From contig LSSL01004976.1 of the NCBI GenBank assembly GCA_001953115.1, forward strand, positions 1 through 12,708: a stretch of DNA of 12,708 nt, given 5' to 3'. Below, in pieces: positions 1 to 7,362 of this stretch. A program made the position numbers and the translations under genes. Origin of the DNA: Smittium mucronatum. Lineage: Eukaryota; Kickxellomycota; Harpellomycetes; Harpellales; Legeriomycetaceae. Position 1 is the stretch's first letter. Each line of letters begins with the position of its first letter. The notes below the pieces were generated by a model. The model saw only the letters and a list, made by a program, of their open reading frames with translations, did not search any database and was not told the DNA's origin.

Positions 1-230
1 CTATGTCTCAGCTGTGCTAAACGATCGGTTCCTCCTGTTTCGAGATGGTCCTCCTCTGGAATCACTGTCCTCCGAATCGCTATGCGCTGTCTCCACTACT
101 CCCAACCAAGAATAGTACAACGCTGTGTGAAATTTTAGTTTAGTGTACTTCGAAAAGTACACTATTAAGCCCCTAAACCACGGCAAGGTATTTCACTCTT
201 AGGGGGGAAGTATCAGCTACTAAAGCGATT
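1..230. other. G+C-richer island, possible mobile-element fragment
   Basis: This stretch at the left edge is visibly richer in G and C than everything up to the next gene. Both strands have frames open for 30-60 codons, but none starts with ATG; the longest minus-strand frame (186 to 1) opens at TTG and ends in TAG at the window edge. It contains a hairpin (141-164) and a G-rich purine run at 201-210, which resembles the polypurine tract beside a retroelement LTR. No second LTR, tRNA primer site or polymerase motif is visible, so the mobile-element reading is an inference only. Sequence to the left of the window would be needed to classify it. Confidence 0.3.
141..164. repeat. Perfect hairpin, 10-bp arms, 4-nt loop
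   Basis: The arm TAGTGTACTT (141-150) is the exact reverse complement of AAGTACACTA (155-164), with loop CGAA between them. It sits inside the G+C-richer island, so it is less likely than the many A/T palindromes here to be a composition artefact. Its role is unknown: it could be part of a mobile-element terminus or an RNA stem. Confidence 0.6.
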
Positions 231-1144
231 TTACCTTGAGCAAAAAATATATATATCTATGCGGATTGGATAAAAGCAAACAATTTTAAAAAATACCATA
301 TTAAACCAATCAATAAAAGGCCGATTCTGCAATCTGCAACTTTAGCAATTCTCGGACTACAAAAACACCAATCTGTATGTGGACTTTCAGCACCAAAAAA
401 ACTGTCTAGACTGCTCTAACGTAAGTGAAAAATAATTGAAGACTTCTTAACAGACCGAAAATCATCTCAAAGATCGACGCACCCTCAACTTGCCTAAAAT
501 AAAATTGCCTCGTAGCTCTAGTTTCTTTAGAAATTACTGATGATACCATGGAAGCGGTGCTGACGATTTTATCATAAATCACTTTTGATCTTACCTATCA
601 AATTCCATTTAGATCTACTAAAAAAAGAAAAGATACATTAAAGGCCTACCAATAAAAGTTTTCTGGACCTTTTTTCCTTCAAAAAAAATCTTCTAATATT
701 GCTGTAAAGGTTTGAATAGATATTATACCAAACAGATCACCACTTTTAATATGCAAAAGCATTCATAAGAGGGTATAGAATCTAAAATCCCATCTTCCCG
801 ATTTATTATATGTATTTTTATACTGGCTTGTTGCTTTTTATGTACCTCTCTGTTATATTATGCCTAATATTTATATAAAAAAGTGCTAGGATAATCATAA
901 AGAAATCTTTTTTCATAAAGAACCTTGTTCTTGATGGGGATTTAGTGATAGAAGAAGAGGATATAAATACAAAAATTTATTCATTTAGCTAATTTGATAC
1001 TTTGGCTATTCTTCTGTAAAAAAAAACAATTAAATAAATCTTTTTAAAAATTTTAACCAAAACTAAACGCTTTACTTATTTTCAATACTTTACTTTTTTT
1101 AAAAAAAAAAATTTGGAAACTCTTGGAATCAAAGTTTTTAAAAA
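231..1144. other. Intergenic region upstream of the pseudoprotease gene
   Basis: I see no gene with a start codon and useful length in these 914 bases. The part from about 300 to 600 is less A+T-rich than the rest and has a plus-strand frame (361-537, broken by TAA at 433 and 448) with coding-like residues; see findings. From about 600 onward the DNA is A/T-rich, and it ends with a T7A11 block at 1094-1111, just upstream of the start codon of the next gene. Confidence 0.6.
1094..1111 (+). promoter_or_regulatory. Poly(dA:dT) tract (T7A11) upstream of start codon
   Basis: Seven T followed by eleven A lie 33 bases before the ATG at 1145. In many A+T-rich eukaryotes such tracts exclude nucleosomes and mark promoters or 5' leaders. 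Here that role is inferred from position only, because homopolymer runs are common across the window. Confidence 0.3.
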
Positions 1145-3883
1145 ATGTTTAAATTGAATTTACTTTACACTTTATTTTTGGTCTGCTTCATACATAAATG
1201 TTTAGCGGAAGATGAATTAGCTGTTCAAGAATTGGATGAAAATAGAGACGAAAAGGCTCTTGCTGGCTCAAAAGAATCGAATGTTTGGGATATAGCTGAT
1301 GGTTTGGTTGTAAAAATTCTTCAGAAAGTTGATGGTAAAGAAAAACTTCTTTGCCTTGGATATTTATACAGCAAAGATTATGTAATAGTTTTAGCTAGTT
1401 GTGTTAAAGATGCGGAAGATGGTGAGATTCAAATTGGGTCATATTATGAATTGTTTGAAGATCGAACAGATGCTGTTGTTATTAGATCCTTTAATAAATC
1501 CAATACCGACAGTGCACATTATGGAGAAAATGATATCGCTTTATTAAAGCTAAATTCAGAGATAGAAGAGCGAGAAAAGTGTAATATTTTCGATGAAGAT
1601 TTGAGTGAACTAATAGAATATGAATTGGGAGCAATAAGAATGGAAGAAGGATATTATCAAAAGTTAGATATTACCGCCTTGGATAGATATGAAATGATTG
1701 GTGTAATGTGCAGCGATTGCATCGGCTACGAAACTAGTTCTAAAAATGCGAAGTATATCTTGAAAGGAATGCCTATATTTGCAAAAGTTGGTGAAAAATT
1801 ATATTTGTTAGGACTAAGTCACGAATATAATGAATCGATATACGGCACTGGAAACAAATTAAAACGAGCTGGAATTATGACCAGTATTAAAGATCACCAA
1901 GAGTGGATAGAAGCTGCTATCCTATATGGTGGAAGTAAATCAGATCAAAGTTTAGACAAAGTTTTAGCGGTAGAAAAAAATAAAGAGGCATCTGATAAGT
2001 ATACAATTGAAACCTTGAGAAAGAAGGATGAGGAACTAATTGAAATTGGCTGGTATCCAAAGCCAAACAGCAATAATTTTATTGAAAATGATAGTGAGAG
2101 TGATGAAGACTTGGAAAATGATGAAGAAAATAGTGAATACATAGAAAACTATGATGAATTTATGTTTTGGAATATGGCTGGTAATATGGTTGTAAAAATT
2201 CTTCAGAAAGTTGATGATAAAGAAAAATTCCTTTGCCTTGGGGCTATATATAGCAATCAATATGCAATAGTCTTAGCTAGTTGTGTTAAAGGTGTGAAAG
2301 ATGGTGAGCTTCAAATTGGATCTTATTATGATTATACCGAAGACCAAATAGATTCTGATATTATTGAAAGTTATGATAAGTCTGATAATGACGATGATCT
2401 CCAAATTGATTCTGATTACGAAAATGACATGAGAAGAATAGGTGCTATTGTTATTAGATCCTTTAATAAATCCAATAATGACGGTTCACATTATGGAGAA
2501 AATGATATCGCTTTATTAAAGCTAAATTCAGAGATAGAAGAGCGAGAAAAGTGTAATATTTTCGATGAAGATTTGAGTGAACTAATAGAATATGAATTGG
2601 GAGCAATAAGAATGGAAGAAGGATATTATCAAAAGCTAGATATTACCGCCTTGGATACAAATGAAATTATTGATGTGGCATGCATTGATTGCATCGGCTA
2701 CGAAACATGCCCTCAAGATGAAAAGTATATCATAAAGGGAATGCCTATATTCGCAAAAAATGGAGAAAATTTATATTTGTTGGGACTAAGTCACGAATAT
2801 AATGAATCGATATACGGCACTGGAGACAAATTAAAACGAGCTGGAATTATGACCAGTATTAAAGATCACCAAGAGTGGATAGAAGCTGCTATCCTATATG
2901 GTGGAAGTAAATCAGATCAAAGTTTAGACAAAGTTTTAGCAGTAGAAAAAAATAAAGAGGCTTCTGATAAGTATAAAATTGAGAACTTGAGAATTGATGA
3001 TGAAAAACTAATCGAAAATGGCCAGGAGCCAAAGCAAAACAGCAATAATTTTGATGAAAATGATGAAAATATGAAAAAGGATGTTGGAAATGTTGAAAGG
3101 ATGGGAAATGTTGAAAATTTTGGAGACGATGTAAAGAAAAAGTTAGAAGAAATTGTTGAGATTGGAAAAACGAGCAACACTGATTTTGATAAAAATGGTG
3201 AAAATATGATAAATGGAGACGAAAAACCAACAGAAAAAATTGAGAGTAAAAAACAAGAAACCAAAAACTTGGATGAAAATGATGGAAGAATGCAAAAGGA
3301 AAAGGAAAAGGAAAAACCAGAGGAAAAAGATGAAAAGCCAAAGTCGAATAACAGTAATTTATATGAAAATGATGAAATGATGATAAATGGGGGCGAAACC
3401 CCTGCAGAAAAAATTGAGAATCCAAAGCAAGAAACCAAAAACTTGGATGTAAATGATTATGGAAGTGACGAAAAGATGAAAAAGGAAGATGGAGAGAAAA
3501 AGTTAGAAGAAATTGATGAGATTGCAAAGGCGAACAGCATTAATTTTGATGAAAAGATGATAAATGGAGACGAAGAACCAACAGAAAAAATTGAGAATAA
3601 AAATCAAGAAACCAAAAACTTGGATGAAAATGATGGAGGGATGAAAATGGAAATGGAAAAGGAAAAACTAGAGGAAAAAGATGAAAAGCCAAAGTCGAAT
3701 AACAATAATTTAGATGAAAATGAAAATGATAAAGGGGTAATCGGAAATGGAAATGAAGAGTACCAACCCGATTCTGAAGGCCTAAAAATAATCTATCAAT
3801 CTAAATCTCAAAAAATTACGCTTATTATGGGCAACCTCTTTTACAGCTTATTTGTAACATTGTTTTTTAACTTTTTAAATTAA
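1145..3883 (+). CDS. Secreted protein with two inactive trypsin-like (S1) domains, charged repeats and a hydrophobic tail
   Basis: 912 codons without introns. An in-frame TAA at 1139 fixes the ATG, which has A at -3. Residues 1-21 look like a signal peptide (cleavage after CLA). Two S1-fold domains follow, about residues 46-260 and 340-584. Each has the trypsin landmarks NDIALLKL (Asp130, Asp454) and a terminal MTSIKDHQEWIEAA helix (Trp254, Trp578), as in the usual VYTRV...WI end. The TAAHC motif is replaced by LASC, so catalytic His becomes Ser85 and Ser379. GDSGGP is replaced by a KGMP loop (Lys207, Lys531), so the nucleophile is lost. Both should be non-proteolytic, serving for binding or regulation. 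Residues about 585-888 are Lys/Glu/Asp/Asn-rich with repeats near 688, 746 and 805. Residues 891-912 are hydrophobic with no charged tail, fitting a GPI signal or tail anchor. The expected location is the cell surface or outside. Its natural partner is unknown. The fold call is fairly sure; the biological role is not. Confidence 0.85.
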   Translation: MFKLNLLYTLFLVCFIHKCLAEDELAVQELDENRDEKALAGSKESNVWDIADGLVVKILQKVDGKEKLLCLGYLYSKDYVIVLASCVKDAEDGEIQIGSYYELFEDRTDAVVIRSFNKSNTDSAHYGENDIALLKLNSEIEEREKCNIFDEDLSELIEYELGAIRMEEGYYQKLDITALDRYEMIGVMCSDCIGYETSSKNAKYILKGMPIFAKVGEKLYLLGLSHEYNESIYGTGNKLKRAGIMTSIKDHQEWIEAAILYGGSKSDQSLDKVLAVEKNKEASDKYTIETLRKKDEELIEIGWYPKPNSNNFIENDSESDEDLENDEENSEYIENYDEFMFWNMAGNMVVKILQKVDDKEKFLCLGAIYSNQYAIVLASCVKGVKDGELQIGSYYDYTEDQIDSDIIESYDKSDNDDDLQIDSDYENDMRRIGAIVIRSFNKSNNDGSHYGENDIALLKLNSEIEEREKCNIFDEDLSELIEYELGAIRMEEGYYQKLDITALDTNEIIDVACIDCIGYETCPQDEKYIIKGMPIFAKNGENLYLLGLSHEYNESIYGTGDKLKRAGIMTSIKDHQEWIEAAILYGGSKSDQSLDKVLAVEKNKEASDKYKIENLRIDDEKLIENGQEPKQNSNNFDENDENMKKDVGNVERMGNVENFGDDVKKKLEEIVEIGKTSNTDFDKNGENMINGDEKPTEKIESKKQETKNLDENDGRMQKEKEKEKPEEKDEKPKSNNSNLYENDEMMINGGETPAEKIENPKQETKNLDVNDYGSDEKMKKEDGEKKLEEIDEIAKANSINFDEKMINGDEEPTEKIENKNQETKNLDENDGGMKMEMEKEKLEEKDEKPKSNNNNLDENENDKGVIGNGNEEYQPDSEGLKIIYQSKSQKITLIMGNLFYSLFVTLFFNFLN
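1286..2090 (+). repeat. Internal duplication, copy 1 (first pseudoprotease domain plus linker)
   Basis: This DNA is repeated at 2168-3062. The offset is 882 bases at the start of the copy (Trp48 versus Trp342) and 972 bases from about 1475 on, because copy 2 carries 90 extra bases. The segments 1523-1690 and about 1805-2000 match copy 2 almost base for base, while the stretch about 1690-1770 is clearly more diverged. The duplicated unit includes the linker that begins LYGGSKSDQSLD, so the whole domain-plus-linker was copied. Confidence 0.9.
2168..3062 (+). repeat. Internal duplication, copy 2 (second pseudoprotease domain plus linker)
   Basis: Partner of the copy at 1286-2090. It carries an in-frame 90-base insertion, about 2340-2445, that adds 30 residues rich in Asp, Ser and Asn just before the shared AIVIRSFNKSN / VVIRSFNKSN segment. 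The encoded extra loop is strongly acidic. Copy 2 also has an additional cysteine (in ETCPQD) where copy 1 has Ser. Confidence 0.9.
3143..3730 (+). repeat. Coding tandem repeats, about 58-residue period
   Basis: Three copies of a MING-x-E-x-P-x-EKIE...QETKNLD block begin at 3206, 3380 and 3557 (174 and 177 bases apart). A larger period of about 351-360 bases also shows: KKLEEI recurs at about 3140 and 3500, and EEKDEKPKSNN recurs at 3320 and 3671. The DNA copies are close enough to suggest slippage or unequal exchange. The product is a Lys/Glu-rich, probably unstructured or coiled stalk between the domains and the C-terminal tail. Copy number is likely to vary between individuals. Confidence 0.85.
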
Positions 3884-3906
3884 TTTTGGATATTATAAAT
3901 TCCCTT

Positions 3907-3929
3907 ATTCCTTAAGGAATTTTTTTTTC
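3907..3929 (+). repeat. 14-bp perfect palindrome followed by a T run
   Basis: ATTCCTTAAGGAAT (3907-3920) is self-complementary and runs directly into nine T residues, 24 bases after the stop codon of the pseudoprotease gene. The look is that of an intrinsic terminator, but the gene is eukaryotic and transcribed by RNA polymerase II, so a 3'-end-processing role is only a guess. Confidence 0.4.
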
Positions 3930-4023
3930 TTAGGCGTCAAATTTAACACCCCTATGTTAATACTATGATAAAGATTCAGCTATTAAAGATCTTTATAGTT
4001 CTTTAAAAATATATATTCCTTCT

Positions 4024-4029
4024 AATAAA
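4024..4029 (+). promoter_or_regulatory. Candidate poly(A) signal AATAAA
   Basis: AATAAA lies 141 bases after the TAA that ends at 3883 and is the first clear canonical hexamer downstream of the gene. In DNA this A+T-rich the hexamer occurs by chance often, so the call rests on position alone. Confidence 0.3.
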
Positions 4030-4539
4030 AAATAATCATTATTATAGATTCTAGTTCGAAAAATTTTCGCTTATTACGAAAAAGTAAAAAATAAAGTAAA
4101 CAGAATTGATTGTACTAGTCACTTTTTCATGAAAATTCTATTATAGTCAAAAAAATACTTCTATTTATAACAATAAAATCGTTTTTATCTCCCTATTTCT
4201 GTCATTACCATGATAAAAGTTTTTTTTTTTTACGTAAGTCTCCAATCACTCTTAATTTTTTTGTGCATTATGATTGATTCTTTTTAGCTAATTGCCAACA
4301 TAAATGCTAAAAAATTTAAATATTAGCTTCTTTATGCGTAAAACTAGCTTATCTATTAAAAATTGAGCTGTTTCTGTTGTGCTTAATTTTATTAAAAAAA
4401 TGACTGATTACAGAAAAGCATATCTAAAGCTTACACCTCATATTTTGAAATTCTATCCTTTTTAAAAAAGCATGGGAAAAATTACTATTGAAAAAGAAAA
4501 ATAAAGAGAAAGTTTTAATGAAAACAAAATGCATCCTTC

Positions 4540-4566
4540 TTTTTTTTTAAAAAAAAAAAAAAAAAA
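4540..4566. repeat. T9A18 homopolymer block
   Basis: Nine T then eighteen A, ending 11 bases from the stop codon of the TM9 gene. On the minus-strand transcript this is a U-rich then A-rich sequence at the start of the 3' UTR. It has the same form as the T7A11 block before the pseudoprotease gene. It could also be a remnant of a poly(A)-tailed insertion or an assembly-sensitive tract. Confidence 0.6.
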
Positions 4567-4577
4567 GAGTGGCGAGC

Positions 4578-7263
4578 TTAATCAACCTTGATGGTTCTGT
4601 ATATTCTATGGACAAAATAGTGAGATGCTATAAATCCAATAGTCCCCGTAAATGCAAAGTATAAGACACAAACAACAAACAACCATCCGAAATAGAGGAT
4701 AGTTCCACTGAAATAGCTCAGATTTAGCGAAGAAAAGTAGAAGATGATGCCGTACAAAAACACATATATGGTTGAACTGCCTCCAACAAAGAAAGATAGC
4801 CACCACCAGTTGTAATCTTCAGAACAAAGAGCGAAATACACCATTAGTACAGATATTTCGGCGCATATCGCAACCAATAGCAAAAACACAATGAATAGGA
4901 ACCCAAACATGTAGTAAATGTTATGGAACCACCAGCTGTGCATTATATAGTACAGTTCAATGAAAATGGCCGCAAACGGGATTATTCCTCCTATTAAAAT
5001 GACTACTGGGAGTCTGAGATACCAGGGCTTATCAGGAATCTGACGAGGTATCTGGTTGGTTAGAACGGGGGGTAAGAATTTCTATTCAAAAAAGACATAA
5101 AAGAAAAGTAAGTATAATTATGTATTAATTGCTAAATTCAAGCAGTAATCAAGCATTATTTAGGAAAAATCAAAGTTTAGATTGTGTAAAAAAAAAAAAT
5201 CAAAGTTTAGTATGATTATCTAAATAAAAAATAAACTTACTGTTTTTTTGTATCCAAAATACGAGCCGATGAGAGAAAGAGGTATACTAACCAAGAACCA
5301 AATACAAGTGAGACCAAATAGAGTAGAAGCTGGAACGGCAGAAGATGAGCCTCTAGACAGAAGAATAAAGTTGAAAACGATGACAGATCCAAACACAATC
5401 AAAGGGATAAAGAAGATAGTGTAAACTGTGTTTCGGGCTTTTTTGGTTCCCCCATATGAATTGAAGTAGTGAGATGAGTTATATCCAGATGAAAATCCAA
5501 ATAGCATGTACAATCCAAATGCTGCATTCGCTAAAGACCCACGGCTGGATGGTGACAAAAAGCCTAAAAGGGCGAAAACTATAATCACAAAGGCAAAGAA
5601 TGTTTTAGTTTGAATGCTAAGAAGTTCCTTAGTAAGAGTATACTCGAGAAAATAAAAAGACATCTTAAAAAATGATAGTTAGTATGATGAAAAGAATAGA
5701 AGAAAGATAAAATGGGAATAAAAAGGAATGAGGTTTGATTACATAATGTTAACAGAAACATATAGAATATCTGATATCCACTGCCAATAAATACACACAA
5801 TAAGGTCAAATTCTGAGGGGGTCTAAATACATCTCCATGAACAAGTTTCCACCCAAACTCTTCTGACATGGCATCATCTTGATTTTGATAGTATCTAGCA
5901 AAGTCGCTGCTTAAAAGCCGAGAGAACATGAATGCCAGCATGGACGAAAGAAGCAAAGTAACAACGATTGAGATAATCAAACTGAGATTGCAGATAAGAA
6001 AATATTTAATAAAAAAATAGAGAATTTAGTAAAATATATAAACTCTTTGAGTAAAGTGTAAGGAATTTATTAAAAAAGATCCATAAATTACCTAAACCAA
6101 TGTACAGAAGAGTTTTTGATGAGCAAATAATTATCCCATCGAGTGGCCCAAGTGACGCTTGAGTTCTTGGCAAAATGTAAAAATTAAAAATTATTAGAAA
6201 TTTATCGCGAAAAAAGAAATAACGAAATTTTCCATTAATTAATAATGTGGTCAAAAAGCTGTAGATCAGAAAATAATTGAAAAAATAACATATTTTTTTA
6301 TTATAAGAAATTTACCTTCCAAACAACACTATAGGTATATAGGACCTCTTGGGCCTTCCCTTTTTTTAGTAATAGAGGTTTGGTTGTATCGCAATTGATG
6401 TTTAACGAAGAGTCCATCTTTGTTTGTTTGCTACAAGTAATATAAAAATTGTTTTTTAAAAAATAAGAATTAATAATTAAATGAAATAAATGATAGAGAT
6501 TTTTAAAAAAGGGAAATGTTTGGCACCTTTTGGGAGTTACAAACACACCGACGACTCTATAGTTTATATCATTTACGGTATGATAATGAACCTCGATATC
6601 ATAATGATTATTCAGATATACGGCATCTTTCTCAACATAACCTAAAGGGAACCCTAAACTTAGACCTTCTTTGCCTTCAATTTTTTGTGCGGCAGATAAG
6701 CCATCAATAAGCCAATTCATTCTATAGTTTTCTTTAATTCTATTGCTGATGAATTCAATTCCATTTTCGGGTATTTCTGATTTGCATAACAGTTGGCATT
6801 TGTTTTCTACTTTCATATAAATCTATATGAGAAAAAAGAGAAAGATAATGATTTATTATTAAATCACTAAAAAGAAGAGATGAAGAGGCGTGGGATAGGT
6901 AAGAATTAACAAATAGAAGCAGGAATAAAGTGACCCCTAAGAAAGTTAAATGTACTTGTAAATATAACGTACCATAAATGAAGAGTCGTAGATTCTATCG
7001 CCAAACAATACACTTCCCAGTGATGATTTTGCTTTTTTCGGAGATTCTTCTGGTTTACAAAAATAGAAATTCTTATTATAAAACCCGAAGGGGACTATGG
7101 CATTGATTTTGTTTTTCGAATCTATTGTCGGTACAAGTGCGTTAACCTGTAAATCCACTTTTGCACCTGGAAGATAATTTACTGGGGCCATCCCAGGGAG
7201 ATAGAAGGAGTGGGATCGAGATAGAAACCCCGCGAGCGTTATAAGTAGCCCGATGAACAACAT
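4578..7263 (-). CDS. Transmembrane 9 superfamily (nonaspanin/Emp70) protein, seven exons
   Basis: The exons, all on the minus strand, are 7263-6973, 6822-6527, 6430-6316, 6165-6092, 5981-5743, 5578-5241 and 5081-4578. They total 1857 bases, for 618 residues plus TAA. The introns are 150, 96, 150, 110, 164 and 159 bases, all GT-AG; each junction keeps frame and conserved family spacing. An in-frame TAG nine bases upstream fixes the ATG. Residues 1-19 are a signal peptide, then the lumenal domain opens with FYLPGMAPVNY and includes LFGDRI (86-91) and YLNNHYDI. Nine membrane segments follow HWFS, with the family signatures GWKLVHGDVFRPP (302-314), TNQIPRQIP (459-467) and FTGTIGF. The C-terminal KVD is the COPI-binding Golgi-retention motif of the family. 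TM9 proteins sort membrane cargo in Golgi and endosomes and affect adhesion and phagocytosis. Length fits the family (about 600-660). Leu458 replaces the usual Arg of PVRTNQIPR. The exact subfamily (TM9SF2 or TM9SF4 type) is unclear. Confidence 0.95.
5165..5210. repeat. 16-bp direct repeat in intron 6 of the TM9 gene
   Basis: AAAAATCAAAGTTTAG occurs at 5165-5180 and again at 5195-5210, a 30-base period separated by a short spacer with an A run. Both copies lie inside the 159-base intron (5240-5082), suggesting a small duplication that lengthened it. No effect on the splice sites is apparent. Confidence 0.7.
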
Positions 7264-7362
7264 TCTATACTAAAAATGCTAAACTGATGTAAAAGAAAAA
7301 TGGTAATGGGTTTAAAATTTTATAAAGAAATAATCTATAGCCGAAAATACCAGTGAATTGAG
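7264..7362 (-). promoter_or_regulatory. Presumed 5' flank of the TM9 gene
   Basis: About 100 bases separate the TM9 start codon from the next open stretch upstream. The base at -3 is A. I see no TATA box or other distinct promoter element that rises above the A+T-rich background, so this is named from position only. Confidence 0.25.

Larger units (their letters stand above)
3884..4577. other. Convergent intergenic spacer
   Basis: These 694 bases separate the stop codons of the two facing genes. I see no ORF of note and no RNA gene. It holds a palindrome followed by a T run (3907-3929), a possible poly(A) signal for the plus-strand gene at 4024 and a T9A18 block at 4540-4566 next to the minus-strand stop codon. 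The 3' ends of both transcripts must fall here. Confidence 0.7.

Noticed and set aside
1..186. Minus-strand 61-codon open frame as a gene
   Set aside because: It opens at TTG rather than ATG, ends in TAG at the window edge and matches no family I recognise.
1945..3527. Long minus-strand open frames opposite the 912-codon gene
   Set aside because: They are Ser/Phe-rich antisense shadows of the Lys/Glu/Asp-rich repeats and have no independent support.
1145..3883. Active trypsin-like enzyme
   Set aside because: Neither domain keeps the catalytic His or the Ser of GDSGGP; only the Asp region is intact.
4050..4080. TTCGAA-type sequence as a tRNA B box
   Set aside because: No paired acceptor, D or anticodon arms can be drawn around it; it is part of a simple A/T inverted repeat.
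6006..6254. 82-codon minus-strand frame overlapping exon 4 of the TM9 gene
   Set aside because: The conserved residues WATRWDNYLL and HWFS lie in a different frame, and this frame is mostly intron 3 sequence.
6516..6710. 64-codon plus-strand frame
   Set aside because: It is antisense to the well-supported exon 2 of the TM9 gene.
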